Shown here one piece after another: positions 47,591 through 60,702 of a DNA stretch of 64,000 nucleotides. The DNA comes from Euryodendron excelsum (taxonomy: Eukaryota; Streptophyta; Magnoliopsida; Ericales; Pentaphylacaceae), in contig CM065378.1 of the NCBI GenBank assembly GCA_033060915.1, forward strand, positions 8,750,001 through 8,814,000, read 5' to 3'. Both the position numbers and the translations under genes were made by a program. Positions within the stretch are counted from its first letter, which is position 1. Every line of letters starts with the position of its first letter. The notes under the pieces are model-generated. The model was given only the letters and a program-made list of their open reading frames with translations. It did not search any database and was not told the DNA's origin.

Positions 47591-50587
47591 AACCTCAATT
47601 ATGTGATCAAGTGGGATTTTTTTCCCATCATCTTCCTGATGATCAAAGCGAACTTAATTATGTGTCTTCTATCTTGCAATCCTTGGAGAAGTGTCATGAC
47701 ATAGGTTTCAATACAATTGCTAGAAGGGATTTGAAAAAAAAAAAATTTTTGGTGCTAGTTGAAAATCAAAAAGGTTGAAGGGACAACCAAAATAGCATAT
47801 CAATCTCAACATGACCACAGCAGACTCAATCTCATTGGACTCTTCAAGAATAGGTGAGTCATAGTTTAATTCAATCCCATCAAATGTACAAAGTGACAGT
47901 AACTCTGCATACACAATACAATCTAAATTTTTTAGAATCGAAACGACAAGAGCAGCTGATATCATCAGCTCAAAGCATCACTTCTGTCTCGAATCGAACC
48001 CTTGACCTCGCCTAAGTCAAATCAGAATCATGACGGTTGGGCTAAAGCCTTGTTCACCTTCTAACCTTAATTACTAAAGTTTTTCTCACTCAAACGACAT
48101 AACAAGATATCTGTATTTCGCACAATGAAGTACTGGCCGATACATGCTAAGCAAAAGCTGTAACCCAAAAAAGATATTAGCTGGATCACTTTTATCATCC
48201 TCTTTGGAAAATGCCCTTGATAACTACTGTTAATCACTTAATCAGAATATTGCAAAGTGATTCTAATCATGCAGACTGCATACATTTAATATATATTTTG
48301 CAGATTCAATTATTTATTTGATCCCTAATAGTCTAAAAACTTTTTTGTTGGCTAATTCCAAACGAGCCTTCTCTCTCTCTCTCTGATTACAAATAGTTTC
48401 TCTCTGATTTTTTTTGTTAGTTTAAGAAAAATATGCCAAAATAGAATCTTACACGAAACCAAAATAGAATTTCACCCCCTGCTGCAGCACGTGCATGAGA
48501 TCTATGAAAATTCTGAAGTAAAACTGAATCCTCGCAAGCCAAACACATTGAGGGAAATTGCTTCTTCTTTTTTATTTTTATTTAGCAACATAATGCAAGA
48601 GAGTGATAAGAGTTGAAAACCAATACTAGTACCATAATTGCTGCTAAAACGTTTCGAAAACCAATAAGTTTTTTGGGACTTAAACGAAACTCTAAAGAAG
48701 TTAAGAAAAAACTGGTAAGGAATTCTGTGAAAACTATTTGGAAACTTATATTATTTCATTTTATAAATTATTTTTTCCTAAGTTTTTAACGAAGAATTGA
48801 TTATACTTTATAAAAATTTCTGTTCAAGTATTTATATAGGATTCCGCTAAATTTTCAAAAGCTTTTCTTTAAACTTTGCAAAAATTTTTTTTAAGATTAC
48901 TATTAGATTTCTCAATCATTTTTAATTGTTCTCCCCCATTCTGTTTCTTCTATCTTTTTTGACTTCATTTTCCGTTTTCCCTTACTGTCTCCTATTTTGA
49001 TAACTATGATTTTACACTACATAGCTATCTGTTTTTGATAAGTTACACTATGCAGCTATCTTGACAACGAGTAGTGTAACTCTTGTTCTTAAAATGTTGG
49101 ACTTGATTTCTTTTAAGCAATGTATAAAATTTTATTTGTTTTGTTTTTGTATTTGTTCACGGCGTCTTTGAGTACCCATTATGGAGCAATTCGTTCTCTA
49201 TTCATTATATTTTCAGTCGTGGCATTGAACTGGCTTGTTTTCTGCCTTGATCTAAATTTGTGATCAAACACCTCATAGTTGGAACTGCCTAAAAGTAAAT
49301 TGTTGGCACACACATTTTGGAACTACGAGTCCATGGCTTTAGAAACAGGTTGAACTACTTTTGAAAGTTGATGAAAACTTGAACAAAAACAATGTGGCTG
49401 CCAAGCTGCCAAATTAATAGAAAAAATTTATTTTTACAGATTTTTTATACAAATAACTCCACCAAAATAATGGGGTAATGTTTTTTTTTTTAAAAAAATT
49501 ACGCACAAAAATGGTGGGTATCTGGGTTCAAAATTAAAGGAACACACATAACCACATCATTTTATATAGAATTTTGTACAAAAACTCTTTATTATATATC
49601 ATATTGCTAAATGCTCTTATTAGTGTATAGTTTCTTCTACTCATGTTGGTCTCCATCAGTACTAATGTTTAATAAAAATGTTGCGTTAAATTATTTTTAA
49701 CTTTGAAAAATAATTATTCTTTTAGAACAAGATTAGGTTCACTTTACAAAAAGAAAAGAAGTGTTTGATTTGATAAACAGCATGATAAGATAATACATGG
49801 TTATAGGATCCTTAAATTAGTTATTTTAATGTCATAATAGAACTTAAAAAAGAGTTTCATGGTGAGTTTAATTGTCCATTTAAAAATTGTGAACTGCCAT
49901 TAATACAATATATATGATTGTGATTGTTTTAAATATCCCAATATTTATGAGGAAAAGTCCAGTTCAACCTCCTTCACCGAAACTGGATCACGTACCAGCA
50001 ACACGACGTACAGTACATTCCAAGCTGAAGTGGAAATTGAAGAATTCGGTTGTCCACATATATACATTTCAACCTCACACTTCTACATATCTACAAAAAA
50101 ATCTTTTCTTTTTATTTTAAATAATGTTATATGAATAAAAAATTCATATAAAATTTTTGTACATAATAATATATATAATTTAATAAAAACCCCTTACTTT
50201 GATAAAAACTTCTATTATGATGGCTCTTTATTACAAAAACATCATAATTGTCACATCATTTTCGTAAGGTTTTCACTACAAATTTTTTGAAAAAAAATTC
50301 ATATATAATTTATCACCAGAGTAATACGATAAAATAAGAGTCATTTACTTAACACATGTTATAATAACTCTTAATTATAAAAATATCACTGTTACATCAT
50401 TTTAATACATGATTTTTTTTTTTTATAAATTTTTTAAAACAATAGCATTTCCTTTAGTATATTTTAGTTGCTTATCCAAATGATGTACTACTAGTTCTCT
50501 TATTTGTGGTCATGAATCTATCAGTGAATGCTATACCAGACAAATTACCAGTATTAGTTACTGTGCTCGAAAAGCCATCAGGCAGCC
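47591..50587. other. 5' flank of NPF copy 3
   Basis: Continues the unit 3 duplication from the copia insertion point to the gene promoter, matching about 14891-17890. No gene is supported. Confidence 0.6.
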
Positions 50588-50595
50588 TATAAATA
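50588..50595 (+). promoter_or_regulatory. TATA box of NPF copy 3
   Basis: TATAAATA, 57 bp upstream of the ATG at 50645. One extra G in the leader (seven in place of six) accounts for the extra base. Confidence 0.6.
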
Positions 50596-50644
50596 ATTGA
50601 GTTTGGGGGGGCCATTTAGAGCACTAAAAAGACTTGCTAGGAAG

Positions 50645-53600
50645 ATGGAGATGATGGAGATGGAAGGTAGCCGAGTTGAAAGGGTGAAGGGTGGATTGAT
50701 CACCATGCCCTTCATTTTTGGTAAGATTTTGTTTTTTTGTTTTGAACGAAATGCTTCTTCTTCTGCTACTGTAAATGATCTCTGAGCTTTGGAGGTTTTG
50801 ATTTTTATTGTGATTTGTGTTGTTTTTGTGCAGCAAATGAGGTTTGTGAGAAGTTGGCTCTGATGGGTTTTAAAACCAATATGCTAAGCTACTTAACTCA
50901 AGAGCTTCACATGCCATTAACAAAAGCAGCCAACACCCTCACCAACTTCGCTGGAACTTCGAGCTTGACGCCGCTGCTTGGAGCCTTCATCGCCGATGCA
51001 TATGCCGGACGTTTCTGGACTATAGTAGTTGCTTCCATTATATATCAGATAGTAAAGAATCTCACTCTCTCTCTCTCTCTCTCTCTCTCTGTGGTGGTAG
51101 CGACCGGGTTTGGGATGGTTAGGCTAAGGGAGTGTTTGGATGCTGTTTTTTTAACCGTCTATGGCTTTAGTGTATGATTTTTTATAAACTGCATTTGACT
51201 TCTTAATCTTTAAAAAGTTATTTAAAAACAATAATTTTTTAAAATTAACTTAAGTTTTTGTTTTATAACTTTTTTAAACTACAATCCAAATACCTCATAA
51301 ATTTTATCCCATTCCAATTAAAAAAACTTCATCACATACCCACCTCAAATTCGCAATATGTTGAACCTCTTCTCTATGTCCGTGCCCACTTATGCTAAGT
51401 GAGTTCTATTTGAGATGGGTAAAACTTGTATAAAATTTCAAACTACAATTAATTTTTTAGAAATAAAAATTGTACAAAATGAATTCAGTATAAATTGTGA
51501 AACCAGGAGGCTAAATCTCAAAAAACAAAAAAAAAATATCAAAACTCTTAACATTTAGTAATGTACATAAAACAATAAAAATGGGATAGTGGCGGGCGAC
51601 TAAACTCTCATGACTGTCCAAATCGATACTAGTAGGAGCAAGGTGAAACAAAATTTGGTATTTTTCCGATAAAATTGTTATCCCTATTATGTCTGTTTGT
51701 AGATCAAAGGGAGCTATAGGAAGGATTGCGAAGTTTCTAATATTGTTCTGGAGAATTACCACCAAAACAGACAGAGAATGGCTTAGCTCATGGTAGAACA
51801 CTGAATTGATTTTTCTAATAATTATCTGAAAAAATAGGTGACATTTCTCACATGTACGACTACACACGATTAAATAAATTATAGCTAAAGAACTAGGGTT
51901 TGGTAAGGGTTGGTATAATTTCTTAATCATGTCTTCCATTAAAAATCAAAGATTCTTCTCGAGCTTTATGTCAAAATCAAATGTTTATATTTTCCAATTT
52001 CATTAGACTTCATTTGAGATTTTAATAACAAACTTCTTTCTTGTAATTTTTTTTTTTTTTTATAATCAGGGGATGACAAGCTTGACAGTATCAGCAGTAC
52101 TGCCACGGTTAAGGCCTCCCCCATGCAAAGCTGATCAAGTGTGCCAAGAAGCCAATGGTGGGCAGGTGGCAATCCTCTACATCTCTCTCCTCCTAGCTGC
52201 CTTGGGGGCGGGTGGAATCCGGCCCTGCGTGGTGGCATTCGGGGCGGATCAATTCGACGAAACGGATCCTAAGCAAAAGACTAAGACATGGAACTTCTTC
52301 AACTGGTATTATTTTTGCATGGGGGCATCCATACTTGTTGCAGTGACTGTGATTGTTTACATTCAAGACAATATTGGGTGGGGATGGGGGCTTGGAGTGC
52401 CAACCATAGCCATGTTTCTTTCAATCATCACGTTCGTTATCGGATACCCGTTGTATCGAAATTTGGATCCAGCCGGGAGCCCGTTTACCCGATTGTTACA
52501 AGTTTGCGCGGCTGCGTTTAGGAAGAGAAATCTGGCTATGGTTTCTGATCCTAAACTATTCTATGAGAATGAGGAGCTTGATGCTTCTATTTCTGTTGCT
52601 GGAAAGCTTCTTCACTCTAAACAGATGAAGTAAGTCCCTCCTTCTCTCTCTCCGTGTTTTTTCTTTTGATGCATACAACATTGGAGTAGATATTGCTACA
52701 AGAAAAAATTGTGAACTTGTTCATGCAATAACTGTATGCCATCTATATATATACATATACATATATGTAATTTGTTACTTTCGGTGCGTAAAGTCATTGA
52801 TTCTACTGTGTGATTTAACAACGAAAATGCTCTGACAGTACTGGATGACCTTTTTCCTCTTGAGGGCTCTCCATGTCAAGACACGTTGAATCTCAGCAAT
52901 GATTGATAGCAAAGAAATCAAAGAAATTATATGATAAAAAAATTTTATAACATTAAATTGACTTACTGGTAAGAAATTATCTCAAGCAAGTCATGTTCCA
53001 TACTGTGTGAGAAATGTTTCAGACCAATGTGGAGATAGGGACAACTCGGTTTGTGGTCGCCATATCATTTTGGGTAATTAAATTTTATTTTTTTATGGTT
53101 AGACGAGGTTTAAAAGTGAATACATGAGTCTCTTATGATTTAGACATATCTATAAAATAAATGAAAATTATTAGATTTTATGAATTTTTTATGATAGGAG
53201 TTTTTTTATTATTTTATCTCTCTAAATTAGATCATTAAAAAAACGATTTGACTTTTTATTGCCAAAGCAAAGAATTGTCTTTTGAGGGTTTATTTTTGTT
53301 ATTTCATCAAATTGTCTTTTTAATATTCTAATTTGGAGATACAAAATGACAAAAATATCTCTATGACAGAATTTTCATTAAATCTCACAGTTTTTATGCA
53401 TTTTGTAGATAAGTCCAAATCATAAGTAGTCATATATTTATTTTTAAATCACATAAAAATCATTTAATTTTTGTTCAAATCACAATAAATTCAAAGTGTA
53501 ATTATTCTTATTATTTTATCTCATGGATCAATCATATGCACATCTGTAAATACCAGTGATTTGCACGTGCGACCACACCTCACTCACATGCATGGCCACG

Positions 53601-56259
53601 AGGCACCCTATATATAGAATTCTACCTATTTTCTTTTGTGTTTTTGGGTAATGAATAGTTTCTCTTGCATTAGCTGCTTTCTCTTGCTAACCAACAAAAA
53701 CCTTTATGTCAAAATATACTAGACCAAGTCGCACCCCCCACCACCGCCGCCCAAGTCAAAACATGTCAAATTATGTCAACTTTTTGTGTTTAGTTCAATA
53801 GACTAGACCAAGGCCTGAAAATTTCAGCCCACGGCTGTCCCACATTGCCAAATTTTGATTAAGTGCGGATGGCAGTTTATTCTGACAGAGCGGATCCCGA
53901 CCTGGTCCGTCTCTAATAAAAGGAATTTGAGATTTAATAATTGAAGTAAGGTGGGTTATAAGAAAAACAACAAAATTTGCAATTGATTTGAGAGACGTTA
54001 GTGCTTAGAAGACCTTTACCCGAATCCGACCTGTGATGATTTGAATATAAACGGCATAGAATTAAAGGGTTTAATTCGTAATGGGTATGATAATGTGGAA
54101 AAACTTTTTACATTAAGGTCGAAATAGAAATTAGGCAAACTATTTTATTTGTACTTGACCTCTTGCTATTTCTAACTTAAAGATAAGAAGTTTAAGCAAA
54201 TCGTTTGATTTGTACTTGACATGTTGCTATCTCTAGCTTAAAAACAAGGTCCCAGAGTTATCATTGTTGTATGCATGGCATGGAATATTTTAATATTGAA
54301 CTTTAAATAATAACATTTATATATATATTAAATGTATATTACAAGCATCTCGTCCTACCCCTAGTAATTGGTGTATGAGATTATATTCAAGCATGGTCAT
54401 ACAAGTGACTAGAGTACCACGTCATTATTATTATTCTTATCACAATACAGTAAGTTTTTTTTTTTTTTTTGTTAGGTGAATTAAATAGGGATGTTTGAGA
54501 GTTATCTAACATAGATGATTTGCAACATTGTAAGAAAAAAAAGCACAGATAATATAGCGCTCCAAATGCATTGAATAATCTTTTGATCAAATCAACCTAG
54601 TTTTGCACATAAGATTTGTAGTTTTCTCTAAAATCTAAATATTGATGGCCTATTTGGAATCTTATTAAAAACTGTTTTAAATTCTTAATTAGAGATGAAA
54701 AAGAAAAAAAGCCATAGGACACGTGTGGGTAGTGGCAAGTCTGTAATTATGTGAAGAATGGGGCAAATATATTCTACCATTTCCATTTATTTAGTAATTG
54801 AATCTTTTAATGTTTGTTTTCCTTTTTTGAATTAATTCCCTAATTAGTTAAAGGGCTAAATTACTACATTTTGTTTCTCTTAATAGATAGGCAGAAGAAC
54901 CCAAAAAAAACTTAGTATAAATAATTTCTAGTTCAGTTTTTTTTTTTTAACTGTCAACCGATATTTTCTTTTTGATAAACTAAGAGAGAACTCGATTGAA
55001 CAACTCATACATTATCCTACATAATAATAGAAGAGATAGAGAGTATCAATAAAACTTTATACAGTTCTTCGGAATCTTGGGATCCAAATATTAGAAATTA
55101 CTCAATTATCATCTCACTTTTATTTAGCGTTGTCTACTTTTTACTAAAAAAAAAAAATATGAATTTTCCTTGCACTTCTCAAAAAACATATGAATTGTCC
55201 TTTTTTAATCATATCTTTAAAATATAAATTTATTCATGTGAATTCTACAACCTTACATCTAGGAGTGATAAATCAAATTGTATATTATTACTCAAGATAT
55301 TACATTCATTTTGATCTATGTACGCTATATGAGGAAAATTCATCCTTGCTCCTCTATGTTACTATACATACAGATTTTTGGACAAGGCAGCCATCATGAC
55401 CGAAGAAGACAACCTCAAATCACCCAACCTATGGAGGCTAAACACTGTTCATCGAGTCGAAGAGCTGAAATCTGTGATCCGAATGGGACCCATATGGGCT
55501 GCCGGAATAATCCAAATGACAGCCCATGCCCAACAAAACACCTTCACACTCCAACAAGCCAAAACCATGGACAGGCACTTAACAAAGTCGTTCCAAATCC
55601 CGGCCGGCTCCATGACCGTCTTCAGCATGACCTCCATGCTAGCCACCATCGCCTTCTACGACCGAATATTCATCCCCACCGTCCGTAGGTTCACCGGCCT
55701 TGACCGGGGCATCACTTTCCTCCACCGGATGGGTATCGGCTTTGTCATTTCAATCCTAGCCACCCTAGTTGCCGGATTCATTGAGGTGAAGAGAAAACAT
55801 ATTGCCTTGGAATATGGTTTAACTAATAAGCCTCGTGCCATTATCCCCATTTCGGCCTTTTGGCTTATCCCGCAGTATAACCTTCATGGTGTGGCCGAGG
55901 CCTTCATGTCAATCGGACACTTGGAGTTTTTCTATGATCAGGCGCCGGAGAGCATGAAGAGCACAGCCATGGCGTTGTACTGGACAGCCATTTCGTTGGG
56001 GCATTATGCAAGTACTTTCTTGGTTTCGCTGGTGCACAAGTTTAGTTCCGGTCCTGGTGGATCAAATTGGCTTCCCGATGATAATTTGAATAGGGGGAAG
56101 TTGGAGTATTTTTATTGGCTGATCACATTGCTGCAGATTGCTAACTTTGTTTACTACGTATTGTGCGCGAAATTTTACACTTTCAAGCCCATTCAGGTGC
56201 ATAGGAAAGAGGATGGGGACTCCAAGGAAGATGGAGTTGAACTTGCTAGCCGTGTTTAG
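50645..56259 (+). CDS. NPF3.1-like: NRT1/PTR family 3.1-like transporter, copy 3
   Basis: Exons 50645-50720, 50834-51051, 52070-52629 and 55374-56259 join in frame to 579 aa with the same intron phases as copy 1. The protein is nearly the same as copy 1; differences include EMEGSRVERVKG for EKQGSRVERMKG near the N-terminus, EVCEKLALMGFKTNM for EACEKLAVVGFITNM just at the ExxEK motif, FAGT for FGGT, SIIYQI for SIFYQI, and IIQMTAHAQQ for IILITAYAQQ in exon 4. The ExxEK, FGADQFDE and PTR2 marks are intact, so a working proton-coupled transporter is expected. Changes next to the ExxEK helix and in exon 4 could affect substrate choice, but that is inference. Intron 2 has a MITE; intron 3 is 2744 bp, about 0.56 kb shorter than in copy 1. 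Confidence 0.92.
51128..51296. mobile_element. MITE family 1, copy e, in intron 2 of NPF copy 3
   Basis: Orthologous to 18416-18604 by position and sequence, with ends 'ggagtgtttggatgc' and 'caatccaaatacctc'. It is slightly shorter through internal loss. Confidence 0.75.
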
Positions 56260-57579
56260 TTGAAACTTCGCATCGCGTTGTTAGTTTTAATTTGGACAAT
56301 TTTAGCTACCTCTTTCTCTGTATTTTGATGTTATTTTCCGGTAGAGAAGCTTTGTAGAGATCAATGAGGAGATTGTGTAATTCGAATAATGATAGAATGG
56401 AGTCCCCTCCTTGGTATCACTACCTTAACATTTTCATTCTCTTGCAGTTTAATAGTCCTAGTTGGTTTTGTTTATTTTATTTTATTTTGGTAAGTAATGT
56501 ATTTTATACTCGAGCTATTCATGATGGTACTGCTATAATCAATGAGGTGAATTGAGGTGCTGAAAATGAAAATCTATCCTTTTTTTTTTTTTTTTGGGTA
56601 CAAAGGAAATCAATACAGCAAAAACTGCAGTCTCTGAAAATTAACATCCATCATATCTGCTAGAAGCAAATTCTCAAGCTGTGTTGTGGGTATGTGATCC
56701 TGCAAATTCTCAAGCTGTGTTGTGGGTATGTGATCCTGCTGTGTTGAAATTTTCACCCTTAATGAAGCAAAAGACTAAGTAATCGTTGCTAAAGTAATCC
56801 TTGCTATTAGCAGAGTTTACAATTTTAGCCTTGCGGAGGTATGAATGAAGCATCATGAACGAGGTAGGTCAGAACACATAGTTGCAACCAACAAACCTAC
56901 TACCTCTGTTTAAAGGAAAGAACTCAGGTACAGTTTTTTTAGATGCAAGTGGCAATCAAAAGCAAGTTATGTGGTCATTTTGCCCAGTCAAAAATGTGGC
57001 TCTATGAGTATTGGCTTGAACCGCTGATGTTGCACACTTGTAGTACACTTTCATTGACCACTTGTGCCTAAAGAATCGTTAACGAGTATTGGCTTGAACC
57101 GCTGATGTTGCACACTTGTAGTACACTTTCATTGACCACTTGTGCCTAAAGAATCGTTAACGAGTATTTTTCTTATGACAATGTAAATTGAGTAGTAATC
57201 TTGAGAGAAAAAATCCAAGTCAATGCTTGTCTTTCAATGCAAGTGGAATACAACAAAATGATAGATGTTGAGAGGATTTTGCAATCTCAACAAATGACTA
57301 GGAACTTCCATTATCAAGTCCATGTTTAGTGAATGACCGGGAAGTTTTTAAACCAATTCATTAAATTATAATACACTTAAACTTGAAGCTCAGGATAACT
57401 ACTTATGCCACTGCAAATTGTTATTTTCTAGAAGTTTGTAAGATTAAAATAGTGTGGTCCTAGAATAGCACGAGTCTTGGATATGAACTACAAAATGAAA
57501 CGTGAAAAATATTACTTCTTAACTACTAGTAGAGATATCTTGGTTTAAATTGAAAAAAAATTGACAAGGTTGGTATGAT
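56260..57579. other. 3' UTR of NPF copy 3 and spacer
   Basis: Matches 24152-25346. Two perfect tandem duplications are specific to this copy: 36 bp (56666-56701 and 56702-56737) and 78 bp (57006-57083 and 57084-57161). No gene is seen. Confidence 0.8.
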
Positions 57580-57990
57580 TTGCTATATGTGTACCAATCC
57601 AGGTTGAAATTGAATGAAACTAGTGGGGTGGGAGCATCCTCTTCCTATTGTCATTCAACGGTCATTGATTTTGATAAATATGATCCTCTTCCCAATTTTG
57701 ATTTATTTTTCAATAGAAGAACTAACAATTTGCATGTTAAATCTAAATTAGACTTTTACTTGGAGGAAAATGTATTGCCTAGAACACTAAACTTCGATTT
57801 GTTGAGTTGGTGGAAAACAAATGAATTTAAGTTTCCTACATAACAGAAGATTGCTCGGAATATCATAGCTTTTTATGTATCAATTGTTGCATTAGAGTCT
57901 AGCTTCAATATGAGTGGTAGGTTGGCTACTCCACATCATAGTAGACTTCATCCGACGACTTTGGAGGCCTTGATGTGTGCACAAAGTTAG
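57580..57990 (+). pseudogene. hAT transposase C-terminal remnant, unit 3
   Basis: Counterpart of 25347-25960 without its 183-bp tandem duplication. It reads KSKLDFYLEEN, LPRTLNFDLLSWWKTN and KFPT, then a TAA at 57841-57843, with IAR-like and 'RLHPTTLEALMCAQS'-like sequence further on. This is the simpler, presumably ancestral arrangement. Confidence 0.8.
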
Positions 57991-58414
57991 CTATGGGTGA
58001 GATTAGTGTTAGATATTCACTAAATTTTAATTATTTGATTAATTTATCATATTAGACTTATTTAATAAGATATATTGTTATTTTTCATATCTACTAGTTC
58101 GATTGCATATTCACTTCATCCCCCTAAATTTTGTGATGAAGAGGATCCAAATGAAAATTCAAAGGTTATATAATATAAATTTTTATTGGTTTTACTTCTT
58201 TGTTGTGTTTGAAACGCTAGTACTATTAATTGCTTGTAACTTCTTATTTGTTTTATATTATAGATTTAGCACTTTAATTGCTTGGGTGATGAGAGTTGTG
58301 GTTTGTTTGAAGACAACGATGTGGGAAAAGAAGGGTGAGAAGACAATTTATGGAGGAAATGATGTGGAGAGACAGATATCTCTTCCCTTTGGTTGTTACC
58401 AAAAACTTTGCAAT

Positions 58415-58716
58415 GTTGGAATAGTTATGAATTTAGGATGTTTGATGAGGTGGAGATATGTTTCTTGTGTTTGTTGGTCATGAATATAGGTTTATTTGAT
58501 GTGTGAACATGTATTTTTTTTTAATGTTTGCATGGGTATGAATTTGGGATGTTTGATGATGTAGAGATGTGTTTCTTATGTTCGGATGCTATAAATTTGG
58601 CTTATTTGATGTGCGGACATGTATTTGTTTTGTGTTTGAATGGTTATGATTGTGGGTTTGATGGTGTTGACATGTATTTTCTTATGTTTGAATGTTACGA
58701 ATTTGATATATGTTAA
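58415..58716. repeat. 54-56-bp minisatellite (unit 3)
   Basis: Same degenerate array as 26395-26695, with small length differences between units. The small ORFs at 58103-58716 are produced by the repeat and its flank. Confidence 0.75.
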
Positions 58717-59096
58717 TCTGAGTCAATATTTGGAATGGTTGGAATGAAAAGTGAGTTTTACCAATTTATGGATTTTCATGTGTCATGAATGATGGAAAAT
58801 AGAATGCTTTTATAAATGGATAGTGGGTTAATTTTTATTTTTTATGAATGTTACTGGTTTTTTCAGTACAATTTTTTTTGTAAGCGAGTACTGTCAAATT
58901 AAGGTGTGACGAGAGATAATTTTTTTAGTGAAATTTGCTCTCTTGAACCAAGTTTACTAAATTTTAGGTGGCTATAAGGCTATTTTAAAAAATTGTACAC
59001 CAGGGGAGAGACCAAACGGGGCGAGGGCGAGATTCACCTAGACAAGGCAGGGAAGGGTAGGGCCCTCAACTCGTATCCGCCGGTTGCCATTCCTTC

Positions 59097-60702
59097 TCAT
59101 ATATTATTGATATTCTACGCTGCCTTCAAAAATCAAAAGATGATTAGGATGGTGTCCGATGGGGTGTGCATTGATCTGACTAGTTAGAATATGTGCCAAA
59201 CTTATAACCAAACTGATTTAGTCGCTTTTGGAATATTTAGATTTAGAATGAATAAATCAAAAAATATAGCCTAACTAACCTAAATTATAGTTATTAATAT
59301 CATATCGCACCGGTCGGTAAGTATCGCACCAGTGTTCGTACGATACAAAAGAATTCAAATACTGTCCCGATTAACTTATATTTTTGTACTAGTCATATTG
59401 GCCTATCTCAGGATATTCTGACTGTACCGGTCTTCAATGATTTTTAATAATTAACAACGTCTTCTACTATATTGAATGATTTTTTTTCTTATTCTATTTC
59501 TCTTTTAAGTTTCTTTGAAAAAATTATTTGATAATGATTTGTTAAATTAAAAAGTTTAGACTTTTGTTGGGTATTGGTAGAGTTGCACGTGCGTTACACA
59601 CTATTCTCTATGATGCGTTTGAAATACTAAGTGACAATTTATATTTCATGCCTTTAAATTACATATATATATATATATATATATTTAAAAAATTTAGTTG
59701 TTCATGACTATGTAAGGATTGTCAAAACCTATTCAAATATCTTTCAAATTCTTTAACTTGTTATAAATAATTAAGAAAGCTATGCAATAAAGAGACCTCT
59801 CCATGTTATGTCAATCTTTCGTTTAAAGTGCTCACCCTTTCCTTTTTTTCTTTTTTTCTTTTTAGGTTATTATTAAGCCTACTTACTTCGTGACTTCTAT
59901 TTACTACACGTTGTCAACTTTATCAAAAAGTAATTTATATTTTAATAAATAAAAAAAAAGAAAAGAAACCACAAACAAAAATATAAAAAGAAAAGACTCA
60001 ACTTCTGCCAAATAAATGCATGAAATAGAGATATGTTTTTATCTTTGATCCAAATTAAAAAAACAAAAAAACACAAAAAGACATATTAATATATGAAATA
60101 ATAACTTACAATAGAAATACAACATTTACATTTTTTTTATCAAATGAATTTCTTCATATAAATACAACATTTACAATCTCTAACTCTTTGTTTCTTTGAT
60201 TTCAAAATCCTTGAGTCCTGATAAAGAAGATCTTGAACCACATGCCTTATTAGTGACACTATTATAATAGGTCGTTAGATCAAATATGCCATATACAATC
60301 AATGATCAGTTGGTGAAATTGCCTTCATAGACCATGTGAATGTTTCTATTCTGCTTTAGGCCAGCAGAGAAATTTTTTTGTATTAGCCCGAGCAAAATTG
60401 AAGGTTACAAAAAGAAAAAAAAATCAAAAATTGCACAAGCAAGAGTTAGATAGAGAATATAGGTAGCAGTGAAAGAACTAACCAATATGGTCTTTGATCA
60501 GAGCAAGAGAGATCGAGAGATTTGAAAGAAAGAGTGAAATCTCAGTGGAACGAAAGAGATAAGAGCCTCAACTCCTCAATCTGAGACCGCCAATAGTTGT
60601 CCAACATATGTCAAAACAAAAAAACCGGTTGTCCAACCATTTATTGATTATTAAACCTAGAAGGCACATATATTAGATTAAAAAACAAACAAGCACAAAG
60701 AG
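59097..60702. other. Duplicated spacer, end of unit 3
   Basis: Matches 27086-28672 to the last base before the GC-rich element. No gene is seen. Confidence 0.6.

Larger units (their letters stand above)
38925..60702. repeat. Segmental duplication unit 3 (matches 12440-28672)
   Basis: Second copy of the about 16-kb unit, carrying NPF gene copy 3. It is interrupted at 41471-47590 by a copia element and at about 40103-40283 by a short AT-rich insertion with 'ttattg' on both sides. The homology ends at 60702, where the gypsy-type element begins, so its original right end is not visible in this window. Confidence 0.9.
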
